In this document: piece by piece, positions 1 through 11,809 of the stretch
How positions within the stretch are numbered: the first letter of the stretch is position 1
How the letters are laid out: every line of letters begins with the position of its first letter
NCBI GenBank assembly: GCA_023653785.1
Contig: JAMKCH010005439.1
Location: forward strand, 1-64,000
Source of the DNA: Ophioderma brevispina
Taxonomy: Eukaryota; Echinodermata; Ophiuroidea; Amphilepidida; Ophiodermatidae
DNA: 64,000 nucleotides
Reading direction: 5' to 3'
Made by a program: the position numbers and the translations under genes
The notes under the pieces: generated by a model
Databases searched by the model: none
Told to the model about the DNA's origin: nothing
The model's input: only the letters and a program-made list of their open reading frames with translations

Positions 1-377
1 AAGGACAACATATTAACACATTTACAAAGTTTTTTGGCTGTTTCTACTTGTTGTAGATATTTACCCACACATTGCTGAAGTTTTTGAATTGGGTTGTTTG
101 TTTTCTGCCATTTGGCTGCTGGTGTTGTTGATGTTCACAGGCACCGTCACGGTGCCAGGAGAATTGTTATGTCTGCAGTATCAGCTCAATGTGCAAGTTC
201 CTATCGTACTCAATAATATTGTAGCAGCAGATGTGGAAAAGGAAAAATTTCTGCAGGAGGTTTGCTTTCTGATGTCGGATTTAAGGTTGATTGCTATTGC
301 TGACACATTCTTCCTTCTTTGCCTCATGGTCCTAGCATATTATTTTAGCTTGCTTCTGAGTGGGCCCAGGAACACTG

Positions 378-900
378 TCATGATTGTCGCGATCTTTGAA
401 TAGTTGATTCAAGGTAGGCAAGTGTCGCCCGTAAGGCAATGGTTTGTGTACACCGTGTACAGCTTCCCGAGAGGAAACATTCATACACGGGGCCTGACTC
501 GTGATGTATTCCATAGGCCGGGACCGCTCGGGTTTGCCAAAACCACTGCCATTCTGGATGAAGCTTTTCCACATAGAGCAGGAAAGATGAAACAGGGCAA
601 AGTGGACCGCCGTTTGGCATCATAATCCTCCTTGGCTTTTCTCGTGTCTTCCCCACGATTATTCATTGTGAGGGTATCTCTGACATGTCTGTAGCATTTT
701 CCCTTGCTCATTCGAATTTCAAAAGCTCCACGCGTCATTTCTCGTAAGTTCTCCCTGCCACGATTGACCCACAAGTACAGCATTTTATATACAGGAACAC
801 CTGTCCGTATGACCTTGTGGATCTTCAAATCCAGTTGACTCTGAAGTTCAAGCCAGGTCTTCTGGCGATATGGGATTCTGTGCTTTACAAAACCCTACCT
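378..900 (-). pseudogene. Crypton-type tyrosine recombinase (DUF3504/KIAA1958-like), broken
   Basis: Read on the minus strand from about 900 down to 378, this matches the recombinase-like domain shared by Crypton transposons and their domesticated relatives (KIAA1958, ZMYM2 and QRICH1 family). Seen in order: an I-S-P-E-D-L-A-E-L stretch (~860-840), GRENLREMT (~755-730), HVRDTLTMNN (~690-665) and CPVSSFLLYVEKLHPE (~605-560). T-N-H-C followed by L-R-A-T in the neighbouring frame (~455-430) fits the C-terminal H-x-x-R box. The domain is spread over at least two minus frames (481-828, then 378-656), so a frameshift lies near 600-650, and the segment between YE and the T-N-H box is shorter than in the family. 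Such enzymes cut and join DNA through a tyrosine. This copy cannot encode an active protein as it stands. A threonine/serine/asparagine-rich tail may continue to ~100. The family call is from remembered motifs. Confidence 0.72.
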
Positions 901-1204
901 TGCTTTTTCAGGGTTGCTGAGAAACATTTGGAAACTCGTGAGCGAGTTCGCGCTGTACTTTATCTCTACACAGCTCAATAGATACACTCATAATACGGAT
1001 GGATAGTCCGTACGGCCCCCGCAAGTCTCTATGCTGGGAAGAGGTGTCCAGGGAATAGTTCATGACTTGCCCGTCTCCCAGGGTAGTTCATTTTTGGTTC
1101 AATTCTTGAAGCAGTTGAAATTTATGCCTCCACGTTTAACCAATCAGATGACAGGGATCCATATATGGAGGTATATTAAAACAATATTGGCACTTGCTTT
1201 TTAT

Positions 1205-1329
1205 GGGCATGGTTGGGCAACCTATACGGCCTCGGTGATCTCGAAACCATTACTATGCCCCTCGACTACGCCTCGGCCGGCATAGTATGGTTTCGAGATC
1301 ACCTTGGGCCTATAGTTTCAACCATGCCC
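1205..1329. repeat. Imperfect ~50-bp-arm hairpin (fold-back)
   Basis: The left arm starts GGGCATGGTTG at 1205 and runs through GGTGATCTCGAAACCAT. The right arm is its reverse complement and ends CAACCATGCCC at 1329. The arms pair over about 50 positions with small bulges around a ~20-base CG-rich loop. It may be a very short MITE, an element end, or a transcribed hairpin. No coding potential is seen. Confidence 0.8.
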
Positions 1330-4090
1330 CTCATAGAGCAGTCATATTGTATACACAAATTTATAGACAAGATTTCAAACCTCAAAAGGTTGTTACACCC
1401 GATTGGCTGTTCCTTCCTATGGTAGATTCATTCAACTCCTCCAGAAATTGCTACTTGTATCAAGTACTTGATTTTCAAATGATTCTTGAGTGATGAGGAT
1501 GTAGAAACGTTAAGAGGTCATCGATAGCAAATTTGTACTGAATTGTAGGGTTTTTTAAATAGCGTCACATTTATTCTTCTGCAGTCAATATAAGGCCGAT
1601 TTTATTCTGGACAATGATTTCCTCGCCGTTTTCATTTTTAATGCGGGCTGGGAAAGATCGCAAATCGGACTACTTGATTCAAACGATGAGCTCGGTCTAT
1701 ACTAACCAAGTGAAGATCTTGCAGCAAATTAACGATTAAGAAAACTAAGCTTTGATAATATTTTTTCTCTAAATACGTATTTTTGATGATGAAAATCAGA
1801 AAAAAGGGGATTTTCACTCATTTGTTTTGGTTCCCGATACAAAAATATAGAAATGTTATTAAAAATGTCTGCCGATTGTCGTTTGATTCAGAGTCATAGT
1901 TCTTTCGTTCTAGGGGCGGTATTCCCCTCTTTTTTCATTCTGCACTATGTATCAAATTATGCCAAAAAAGGCCAAATCAGCGTGTTGCAAATTTGGAAAC
2001 AGCGCCAAAATTGTTCAAAGTTGACATAAATCAGATTTTAAACCAAATGAAAACTTAAAATACCGACCCTAGATTTTGATATGCTCTAAACGATGCATTT
2101 CAGTTTTACCTGTTGTTGATATGGAGTTCAGTAGTAACTGGGAACCGAAAATCACGAATATCGCGAAAGTGAACACAGAAAAAATCGCCGTTTTGTCCAA
2201 ATATAGTCCCGTTTCGCTACAAATATAGCCTTATTCCAAACACAGCGTTTCATCTCTTATTCTTCACCAGCTGCTCGACACCAGGTCAAAATACTTCATC
2301 TGGATTTGAGCAGACTTCCACAATTTATGAGGCTCACACTAGTGAAAATAAATCCCATTCTGTTGCAAAGCATCCACGTGGGCAACATTGAAATTGCATA
2401 CAGTACATGGGTAGCGTCATATCGAATGATGCAAAAGGCGTTTCTGATGCATTCATTACATCGCGCGCGCGGAATAGCACAGGCGCGTATTGCGCGTAAT
2501 ACGCGAAATTACCGCCCTTTTGCAGTTCAGGCCCATGGATTTTTTTTTGTAAAGTAAAATGAACAAAATTATGAGGAAAAAAAATAAACATCTATAGATT
2601 CTATTAAAATATTGGAAAGAAAGAAACACATGTTAATGCCAATTAAACATGAAAAAAACTTAAAACTGGCAATTTGACTAAGTCTAGACTTAACAGCCCA
2701 AATACATTGGTTATTGCCTATCGAATGAGATGATATTAGATGCGTCGTTGCGCAATTGTTTACGCAGCGCGTGTGTGTTTAAGGTTACGCAGTGCGCGCA
2801 GCTAGTACGGGTTGGTTTCCTTTCTGAAGGCGGGTGAGTATTTTCCGCTGTTAAAATAAATTAAATTGAAAAAGAAAATATCTTCTGTTTAAACAACAAA
2901 AACTAAATAAAATGTGAATAAAAGATAGGAAAAAATATTTTTTTTTTTGGGTTGTTTGGCCTATCTAATATCGTGTGGCAGTCCAGCCGGGTATCCACAA
3001 ACGATAAGTGCAGCCTTTCAGTTGCAGTGCGATCATGGTGGCTACTTCGCGCGCGCTGCGCTGAAAGTCGGTTCAATGTATACGCCCGCGTCGCCATACT
3101 TAACACTTCGTGCTTGACAGACTATAGGAGTCCTATAAGTTGAATTGCTGTGTGCCCCTCACAAACAGCTCTCACCCGTTCGTAAAACGTACGGTGGTCC
3201 CTATACTATGTTGAATCAATAAAAAAATGTGCAAGTGAGTAAAGATGATCTTGACCTTAATGCCATACATTATATCATGAGATGTGGTGTTTTGTTTTAT
3301 AAAACACAATCTAATATACTTCCAAGTGTTGAAACATGAAAGAAATCGATTAAAATAATAAGCCAGCATCTGACCAATTGTAAACACACCTTTTTCGCCA
3401 TTCCTATGGGATTTACACAAATTATTAAAACCTGTGTTTGTGAGAATGCACAATATCAATATCATGATGCCTTTGTCAACTTAATGATACATTGTCTTGA
3501 TTATTTCAAATTCTATCGGATTAATCAATGAATTTATTATTACCAATGTGCCAAATGATATGACGAAGCCAAACACCAATTCTCCTGTTGCGAGCAAGAA
3601 AACGAGATCTTCCCATTGTTTAGGAGATGGCAAAGAGTTTAGTCCATTCAATTTAGATAACTTGATCTATACCTGGATTACGTTAGATCGTGTTTTCATT
3701 ACACATCAGGATTATTGGGTTGAGATTTTTGTGTGAACATTAAATTCTTTTGAAGATCAATAAAGGAGATTATGGCTATTCATGATCAATTAAACAAAAT
3801 AGCAGGGTCATAATTACGTTCATATGCTATGCCCCGTTAGAGTCCATGACGTATTCTTTGCTAACTGCGAGAAATTCCCATGGACGGAGCAAAACGGGTG
3901 GGTGCTTACAAAATTGGTCATATCGGCTTATTTTGTAATCCGTTTCTCATTTTTTCCAAAATTTGGAGGTATATTAGATTGCTTTATTAAAGCAAACAAA
4001 CATCTATGATTCAGTGGCTTTATCAAGGTCAAGGTCATCTGGCAACCGTTGAACAATTTTTTTTGATTCACGTAGTATATTCAGCGCGAA
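1330..4090. other. Unassigned intergenic sequence
   Basis: No gene, element protein or clear inverted-repeat unit is recognised here. The DNA is AT-rich with patches of GCGC-rich sequence, for example a small CGCGTATT/AATACGCG stem at about 2485-2506 and a GCGCGCGC run near 3050. Open frames are short and overlap on both strands, as expected by chance. Confidence 0.6.
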
Positions 4091-4095
4091 TCGAG

Positions 4096-4322
4096 GGGTG
4101 TACTTTTCTTCGAGTTTTCGAGTCCCGAATTTCGTGCACGATTTGTTAGTTTCGAGTTTTCGAGTCACGAATTTGGTGAGTTTCGAGTCACGATTTCGAG
4201 TTTAGAGTCACGAATTTGGAGTTTCGAGTCACGAGGTTTCGAGTCACGATGTTCGAGGCACGATGTGCGAGTACAGATTTTAGAGTTTAGAAATTCGAAC
4301 TCGAAAGAAAAGTAACCACTTC
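4096..4322. repeat. Fold-back element made of TTTCGAGTCACGA units
   Basis: About ten degenerate copies of TTTCGAGTCACGA(AT) lie between two short inverted ends. The left end reads GTGTACTTTTCTTCGAGTT and the right end is the complement of GGTTACTTTTCTTTCGAGTT. Unit length varies between about 13 and 22 bases. This looks like a small non-autonomous inverted-repeat element whose interior has become a tandem array. Confidence 0.65.
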
Positions 4323-4521
4323 AGCATAGACGACGAAATTCTTTTTGTTATGAACCCTTGAGGTTCCATTGTTTGCGTTTATTCCGTCAAAGGATATGAA
4401 TATTAATTATGCAAATGAGTGAATTAAAGAAAGGATAGTGAAATGATTTAATCAATAAAGGAGGCTATATAACCTAAGGAAGTAATGAAAAATTCCCCTT
4501 AAGTCTATGTTAGGATGATGA

Positions 4522-4556
4522 TGATAAGGAGGAGGAGGAAGAGGAGGAGGAGTAGG
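4522..4556. repeat. GGA-rich microsatellite
   Basis: A purine-only tract of GAT, then GGA and GAA triplets. No gene is associated with it. Confidence 0.85.
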
Positions 4557-4559
4557 GGA

Positions 4560-5720
4560 ACATTGCAATTTCATCAAGGGATTCTGGTAATGTGTTCACA
4601 TTAACATTTAAAAATGAGGGGGGTGGGGTCCTGGGGACCCAGGATTTCGTTTTTCGCCCACCATGTTTTAACCGATTAGTTTTTTTTTATTTACCAAAGA
4701 TTCATGTAATTGCCGAATAACAGGTGGCATCTTGGGTGGAAAAAAAATTCAATTCGGCCATGGCGTTTAATTAATTAGAATATAAAAAAAGCATTTTTGG
4801 TGGCGCTTCTCAAAATTGTTTTCCTAAATATTTTTTTTTTTTTTTTTTTTAATATTTTTAATTTTCAGCAATGTAATTGTATTGATACACTACTATTATT
4901 AGCCAAATTTTAGGAAAAAAATTCCTTCGGGAAAAGTGGTTTTCTTTTTTTGGGCGGGAGAATTGGGTTCGAGTTTCACAAAAAATCGGTTTTTGGCCGC
5001 CATTTTGAATCTATACTAACCCTTTCATGTTCCCGTTATGTGTCATGTTGAGTACCCTATCAAGACTAGAGTTTTAGTAAAAAAGTCCAACGGACAAAGT
5101 GGTTTCCGGGTGGGATTTGGACCCCCTTATGCACCAACGGGAGTGCACGAAGACCTGATGGTACCAAGTGTTTTAATACAAATATTATTATACGCAAAAA
5201 CAACGTGTTATGATCTTCACTCTTTTTCGATTTCCATGAGGCTTGGCTTGCACTGCTACAATTCTTTCTTAGATTACATTTCATAACTTTGGGTTTTCAA
5301 GGCCCGGGTTTTGAAGGCAAGTACAGATTTCCGGAAACAGACTGGGCTTTGTTTGTTATGCGGAATATAGACTCTAAATGAGCAAAGCTTCTTATTTAGA
5401 ACAATGATTTTTGTTGATTTTTTACCCTTTACGTAAATAAAAGTGTAGATCTGAAAAAAACATCTGCAGTTAGTGTCCATTTTCCCTATTCACTGTGCAC
5501 ACCGTGCATTCAATAGGCATATGCCCTGTCGTGCGTACTCGTGCTTAACGCATAGGACACGAGAAAACTCACGTCGTTACGAGAAAAGTGCTCAAAGGAT
5601 ATTCTGGTAGAGCTCTAATTGTAGAATATATTAGCATCAATAACATATGGATTTATTATGATAAACATTAAGAAAAATCCGCAAATGTTAATTTATAAAG
5701 AGTGGTATTTTGGTAGGGTT
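4560..5720. other. Unassigned AT-rich intergenic sequence
   Basis: Contains a GGGTCCTGGGGACCC short palindrome near 4625, a run of about 20 T at ~4830-4850, and otherwise no recognisable feature. Confidence 0.55.
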
Positions 5721-5732
5721 TAATGCTAACTT

Positions 5733-6107
5733 ATGGCAAAAATCACCAGTGATTGCTGGGCGCATTCAAGAGAGCGCCATGAACAAACGGTTAGACCTAT
5801 ACTCTTCGTAGAAGCTGACAAACCAAGGGGGGGCAATCTTATTCTCTACATGGGATGTAATTTGATTGACATACGGGCTGAAAAGATCCGAAAACGCCAT
5901 GTTAACAGGCTTCCAAAATGTGTAAAAACAGTCCTACTCGCCAATGTTCAATGCAACAGGTGTCGTAACGCCACACATAGCATGTCATGCTCAGTGATGG
6001 ATGGTGCCCGTGAAGTGGAATCATACATACGATCAACTTATGAATGGATTCAGGTCACAATGATTGTGGGTGGGCAAAAGGTCGAGACCCTTTACAGTGG
6101 ACACTAA
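5733..6107 (+). CDS. Uncharacterised 124-codon open frame, possibly chance
   Basis: This is the longest uninterrupted plus-strand frame in the first 20 kb, and it ends a few bases before the Gypsy 5' LTR. The predicted product has six cysteines, two of them in a C-N-R-C-R-N pattern, several basic clusters, no signal peptide and no membrane segment. I recognise no family. No convincing promoter or splice context was found. It may be a chance frame or a fragment of an older element disrupted by the Gypsy insertion. Confidence 0.2.
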   Translation: MAKITSDCWAHSRERHEQTVRPILFVEADKPRGGNLILYMGCNLIDIRAEKIRKRHVNRLPKCVKTVLLANVQCNRCRNATHSMSCSVMDGAREVESYIRSTYEWIQVTMIVGGQKVETLYSGH

Positions 6108-6119
6108 CAGCACTATGAG

Positions 6120-6477
6120 TGTGTCTGGCGCTATTTCTTTATGCATCTATATTAATTATTTAGGAGCCGATAGTGGGAAGTTCGATGTTGTAGTTATTTA
6201 TCTTCCGCACCTATTGTAAAGACTCGCCAAAAAGGGGAGTAAGTGTAGTCCTCGCCGTCGTGTTGTGTGCTCGTACAAGTAAACGTCTACAGGTGGGTTT
6301 TAGCTCGTTAATCTAGTTCTTATAATAATTTACTCGCGAGTCAAGTTATTGTTCAGTCGTTCGTTTAGTAGTTAAATAAATGTTTTAAAGATGCAGATTC
6401 ACAGGGACTGTTCGTAGAGTTTATTTGTCTACGAGCTGGGTACGGTAACTGTTTTTTAGTTAAACATCACCATAACA
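6120..6477 (+). repeat. 5' LTR of the Gypsy element
   Basis: It starts TGTGTCTGGCG and ends AACATCACCATAACA. It aligns end to end with 13344-13675, including shared blocks CTCGCCAAAAAGG, AAGTGTAGTCCTCGCC, ACGTCTACAGGTG, ACTCGCGAGTCAAG and TTAGTTAAACATCAC. An AAATAAA signal near 6375 fits polyadenylation at the R region. The sequence directly after the LTR (TTTGGTTAGGAGGATCCG) is where a primer-binding site should be, but I could not match it to a tRNA. Confidence 0.9.
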
Positions 6478-6718
6478 TTTGGTTAGGAGGATCCGATTCC
6501 GTGACCTGCAACACAGGGCGATGGCTACCCCGGGTCTTCAAAGAAAGGTATGTTTATTATGTAAAATTGATTTCTTGAAGAAAGATTGTTATTTGTAGAG
6601 GGTTACTATAAATTTATGTGGATATGATATCTTTATGAATTTTTCACTGATAATTGTTTTAATGATGTTAGTGTGCTGTGAAGTGTGCATTAACACGTAT
6701 TGATTTTTCGCCGCCAAG

Positions 6719-7540
6719 ATGGCGGCAAAAGTTGACATGGCGGGTTTTGGTTACACTTACTCGGGTAAACCCGATGAAGATTTCGACAATTTTTGTCAAC
6801 AATTTGAGCATCTGCTATTTTCAAATTTTACTGATATGAAGAAAGTTTGGGCATTTTTCAAACTAGACTTAGAGGCAATGCTCTCACCTACTTTCGATCC
6901 ATTCCAGTTGAGGAAAGGGTTCTTTGAACAATATTCAAAAGATTATTCAAAGATCATTTGAGGGGTAACATGAAATGGCATGTATGAACTAAATTGTTCT
7001 CTCGAAGACAGGTCTACCCAGGAAGAAGTTCTTTAGACGACTATGTTTCTGACATATTGAAAATGTCTACTCATGAACAAACCAGAGGCGATCAATATTT
7101 ATTTTTTTGTGCGAGTCTTTTCCCCAACACGTGCATTTGTGTTCTCCAAGGAAACCAAAAACCTTAAAGGAGGCAGTAGATTTTGCTCGGTTGGGTATAA
7201 TGTGGGAGGAACTGTTAAAGATACTCCAACATCAACACTCGCCTCAAGTGGTCTGTTGTATAAGTCCTGTAGACGTAACTTGGATGTTGTTGTGAATGTT
7301 AGTCCAAAAATTAGACACAAGAGTGAAGGCTCTTGAGGATTGCGAAACCGAACAAAAATCACGGTCTCCTTCACAATTCCCCCAGGTTAATCAACCATCT
7401 TCATTTCCTCAGCCAAATCAAAGTAGGCCAAGGTTTAGAAGACCAATGTGTGTTATCGTGTCATCGACAGGGGACATGGTTGGAAACAATGTGTTGAACG
7501 CTGTGATTATTTATGGCACCCTTTAAACTAACTTCCCCAT
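6719..7540 (+). pseudogene. gag-like region of the Gypsy element
   Basis: A plausible start is the ATG at 6719, set in a GCCAAGATGG context about 240 bases after the LTR. The first 80 codons are open (6719-6961), acidic and amphipathic, like a capsid N-terminus. Later pieces occur in other frames, including a basic, proline/glutamine-rich segment (7296-7526). Around 7445-7500 cysteines and a histidine show the spacing of a CCHC zinc knuckle if one base is ignored, which is the nucleocapsid signature. Capsid assembly and RNA packaging are the known roles. The frame is broken at least three times. Confidence 0.72.
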
Positions 7541-7699
7541 CTGATACAGATAAAAGTAAATGACTCATCCTCAAGGAAAATCAGATGGTGAAAAATTCAC
7601 TTGAGTCGTGCAGAAATTCTATGAATGAACCAGTACTGTGTTCCGTTGTTACCGCCAAGGTCATGTTTGGGCAACAATGTAACAGAATTGTTTGTTATA

Positions 7700-8220
7700 C
7701 GGGGAGTCACTGCTTAATTAACACAAAAAGATTGTAAGCCATAGTGGCATCGGGCATGGGAAAGCCGATTGACAGTAAATCCTTCCCGGGGACAATTAGT
7801 TTTGATCGCTAAACAATTGAACTTCCACTCATATCGGTACCGATAGTGACCATTATTCAGGAAATCATTTAGTCCGCATTTAGTGGGTAAATACCATACC
7901 ATATACGTGATAAAGCCATAGAAAGTTTGTTTGATACTGGGTCATTGGCAAATCTTGTTCAATCAGAGTTTTATTCTTTGAATATTTTCATAAGCTTTCA
8001 GTACAGCCGCCACGTGTGAAATTTGTTAGAACTGCAAATTTAAAAAGAATTTTTGTTTTTAGAATTTTAGAAGAGCCTCTTATGTTTAGAGACTTTAGAG
8101 CTTATGGCTTTGTTCTCATGCCTTTTCATCAAGGTTCACAATTATGGTTCCTATGCATATTGCCGAGTCTCAGTCAGCAAGTCATTCTTGGCTCTCTAAA
8201 TCTTGACTAGACATTAAAGC
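7700..8220 (+). pseudogene. Retropepsin-like protease region of the Gypsy element
   Basis: The frame at 7921 reads E-S-L-F-D-T-G-S, with the catalytic aspartate at 7933-7935. This is the D-T/S-G box of retroviral-type aspartic proteases. The segment just downstream (8016-8210) is open and hydrophobic, ends in an I-L-G-x-x-L-D-like run, and fits the second half of the fold. It lies in the expected place between gag and RT. Frame slips separate it from both neighbours. Confidence 0.75.
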
Positions 8221-8839
8221 AATTAGTGATTTTGGTTACACAAGATTCGGCTATACACAAAGAATAACATTCGGGTTGGAGGCAAGCAAGAATTCCGCCC
8301 CATCACAAAATGTGGTTATGTGTAATGGTTCCAATAGATTACCGGGCATAGGATACATAGCGGATTATGCCAAGGTGGCAGAAGGATTACTGCTCTCGGT
8401 TATACTTGTAGAAATACTAATCCCCTATTTTAACCAAAAAAACACTAGTACTACTAAGTTACTTATGATGAATGTTACTGATGAACCACCAACCGGTTCC
8501 TCGAACAAAAACTGGGTACTGTTAACTCTTGTAAATAACCAGGATATTTATCCTTTCACCAACATAAGATAATTCTGTAGTAGGTGAGAACAAGTATCAA
8601 TTTCACAGTTTAAGTAGATTGCAAAAGGCCGGAAGACCTAAGGTACGTGAAATTCTTTCTCAAATTAACAGAATACTGATTATATGAACCTCTTCGGATT
8701 CAGAAATGCTCAAACAGATCTCATTACGGTATGTTGATGTTTTCAAATACAACAAAGATGGGCCTCGAGGTAGATACACCAAAATGAACATACAATTAGA
8801 ACAGGTGACCATCCGCAAGTAGATGTTGGCCTTATAGAC

Positions 8840-9470
8840 ATCCGCCACATGTACAGGCTGAGATACGCAAACAAGTTGATGACATGTTAAAAGATGGTCT
8901 TATTAGAGCATCAACTAGTAGCTGGAGTTTCCCAGGATTATGACACCTAAACCTGATGGTTCTCTCCGTTTTTGCGGGATTTTCGATAGTGTAATAGATA
9001 TGTGAGCGAGACAATTACCCTTTGCCTAATATCAAATGATGCATATGCATTGGTTAGGATCAGAAAAACCAAAGTATTTTTCTACACTTGACCTAGCCTC
9101 GAGGATTATTTTCAAATAGTTGGAGGAAGTTCTAGACATGAAAATAGTGATTTCGTTGACCAGATGGATGATTCGATTCAATGTTTATGCCCATGGGACT
9201 TTCCAATGCCCCTGCAACATTTCAACGGGCTATGCAAGAGGTATGAGGGCCGATGAATGGAAGTTTGTATTAAATTATCTGATGACGCTAGTGTGTTTTC
9301 TAAAGTCTTTTGATGAACATGATGTCATTTGAGACAAAGTCTTTCAGGAAGTTGAGGAGAGGCAGCCTAACAACTCAACCAAAAAAATGTACTTTTGGGC
9401 AGCAAAAGGTTCGTTATCTAGGCCATATTGTGAGTGAGGACGGGTGAAGCAAACGGATCCTGACAACTTG
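8840..9470 (+). pseudogene. Reverse transcriptase region of the Gypsy element
   Basis: Recognisable in order: a D-N-Y-P-L-P-N-I run (~9009-9032), a Y-F-S-T-L-D-L-A-S run (~9074-9102) holding the first catalytic aspartate, then a clean 18-codon block at 9187-9240 (MPMGLSNAPATFQRAMQE). This block is diagnostic for Ty3/Gypsy RT. The Y-x-D-D box should fall at about 9274-9285, and a frame slip runs through it. R-Y-L-G-H-I-V-S at ~9413-9436 marks the connection region. The enzyme copies element RNA into DNA in a cytoplasmic particle. Confidence 0.88.
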
Positions 9471-9699
9471 AAGGTAGGGACCAAATAAATAAAGAGTATC
9501 CTTACCTACTAAGGGTCTGAAGTTCGTGCTTTCTGGTTTTGTAGGCTATCTTAGGCGTTACCATTAACAAGCTTTTTGCAAAATAGCCGAACCACTTACT
9601 CAACGACACGGAAGCGACGGACCTATGTTTTGTCAAGTGAATGATAATAATCATTTGAAATTGACTGAAACAAAATTGTGGAGGCACTATTTTGGTATT

Positions 9700-9965
9700 T
9701 CATCGTTCGGGACACCATTATATACAAACCGATGCGAGTGATAAGGGTTGGGTTTCATTCTAGCTCAAAAACAAGACGGGAAAGAGAAAGTAATAGCTTA
9801 TGGTGGTAGAGAGCTCTCCATACTCGGAGAGGAGAAAAATTATACAACAACTGAACTAGGAAAGTCATAGCGTTGTTGAAGGTATCAAGAATACTAGCGC
9901 AATACTGATCAACATTCTGTCAAATTCCTTATTGTAACGGACCACTGTGCTTAAAATGTGATTTG
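9700..9965 (+). pseudogene. RNase H region of the Gypsy element
   Basis: The frame reads Q-T-D-A-S-D-K-G at ~9723-9748, followed by I-L-A-Q-K-Q-D-G-K-E and later Y-T-T-T-E-L (~9840-9857) and T-D-H-C-A-L (~9937-9954). The aspartate of T-D-A-S and the later E and D residues are the usual metal-binding positions of Gypsy RNase H. At least two frame shifts separate these blocks. Confidence 0.82.
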
Positions 9966-10479
9966 GTCAAAAGCGAACCACTGGTCGGGTAGCACGTGGT
10001 TTTTGAAATGCAGTCATATAAGTATGAAGTTGTCCTATATTAAAGGCGTAATAATAGTAATGCAGATGGCAATTAGTGAATAGCATTTCTAATGTAGGAC
10101 TCCTGTACTTCATGTAATTCAGTGCACATGGTCCTCTCAATCAGGCTTCAGATTCCGGATGGGTTCAATGGACCTCGAAGTATCAATGTCATCAGTGAAC
10201 CTGCCTGAACCGAAATGAAAAAACCTACAGTGAATGTGGGCGGGAATCTTAAGGTAATCAGAGAGGGAAAAGAATATCTGGCGTTGATAAAGATAAGTTC
10301 ATAAACTAATACACCTTCCTTTCATATCAATATTGACATTGCAAACAACTTCAAACAGGCTCAATTGTCCCCCCTGACCGTTTGCTGGGTCAAATCTAAG
10401 ATATTTAGAGGAAGATATACTAACTGACAATGACACAAGCAAGGAGGATACTTTGCAGGCTGATAATTAACTTTGTGCT

Positions 10480-11630
10480 AAAGGGCCTTTTATATCAAAT
10501 GCATACACCAGCTAGGAGGCACTTCCCAGAACGTAAAGTTATTACATTATTGTACCCGGGCAACTATGATTATACTTGACTGAGAGTTGTCATGATAATG
10601 TTCTTGCAGCACATTTGGTTTCCACCGTACTTACAGTACAATAGGTAGATACTCTGGAAAAAAAGTACGAGAGCATTGATAATTATGTGCGGTCTTGTGC
10701 ATGCAGTGCCACGAGCAAAAACACATAGGGACAAAAGTGCTAGCTCCATTAATGACAATGAGTGGTTCAGGGGTTTCGGCGTGTAAGTGTTAGACATCCT
10801 AGGCCATTTTAACAGTAAACTAACAAATGGAACGATATTTATATGCTTTAGGACCATTGTACCAGGTGGCCAATATTGGTCCCGATTAAATACTACTGGA
10901 TGCACCTACGTAGCAAAAGATTTTTCACCTCAAGTAATTGTGAGCATGATGCCTCAAACATTATTAGTGATTTAGGGTTACACGAACTTCTTGAGTAAAT
11001 TTGTGCTTGACGTTGTAGGGATAATGGTACACCGAAAATTGAATACGACGTTCGTACCAGCCTCAGTGCAAGCTTACAAGAAAGGTTATTCTGTCATTCT
11101 GGATTACAATATCTTCATTATGTCAATAGATTTCATACCCCCCCAATTGGGCCGAGTTATATTCCTGCTATCAATGCTATCGTTCCACTCCGCTGATATT
11201 CAGTTGGATTTGTCCTTTCCTTTTATTATATGGCAGAGAGCTAGGCTACCACTGGATGTGACATCGCTGAGTGATTTGTAATATCCAGACAGACTGTAAG
11301 GGAACCATGGGGTGCAAAAATTTGGGTCACAAATGCGGTTTTCCGTGCCGTTTCTAAGCAGCATTGCTGAACTTAATCAGGGGCACACGAAAGCACGTTA
11401 TGATACACGTGCACAAGAGGTGAATTATCAGGTGGGTGATACCGTTTGGATTTATATACCAGCAACCCAACCAGGATTGTCTCGTAAACGTTAAAGTCTG
11501 GTCAGGACCATACTTGATTGTTGAGCAAACGGGGCCTGTCAATTTTCGGGTGCGAAATCTTGCTAATAACAAACTCTTGCCGCCCCTGTCCCACGCTAAT
11601 CGCTTGAAGTTGCTTACGATCGGTGGTAAG
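10480..11630 (+). pseudogene. Integrase region of the Gypsy element
   Basis: A zinc-binding (HHCC) part lies near 10500-10720, where C-x-x-C-H-like residues remain. The core is marked by V-L-D-I-L-G at ~10790 (first catalytic Asp). A degraded block near 11005-11045 occupies the place of the usual D-G-x-V-E-R segment, and the catalytic Glu is not clear. The C-terminal part is the best preserved: E-L-N-Q-G-H-T-K-A-R-Y-D (~11369-11404), V-G-D-T-V-W (~11432), W-S-G-P-Y-L-I-V (~11500) and L-L-P-P-L-S-H-A-N-R-L-K-L-L (~11575-11616). This is the GPY/F module of Gypsy integrases. Confidence 0.85.
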
Positions 11631-11809
11631 GCCAGAAAAATAATGTACATGCCCAGGGGACTTTGTGCGAGAGGACCCCTTTGGTGGTATAGGGGATGGT
11701 GACTGTCCTGACATGATTCATTTTTCCCACGATGGCAAACACAAGGATCGAACCAAGATAGTGTACTCTAGTCCCAGGGTTACCAGTAGTACTGCCAAGA
11801 AACCACGTG

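Noticed and set aside
89..403. 104-codon plus-strand frame with hydrophobic stretches, looking like a small membrane protein
   Set aside because: It lies opposite the probable tail of the minus-strand recombinase remnant. It has no family, and its composition fits a shadow frame.
5733..6107. Envelope or accessory gene of the Gypsy element
   Set aside because: It lies outside the 5' LTR, so it is not part of the element.
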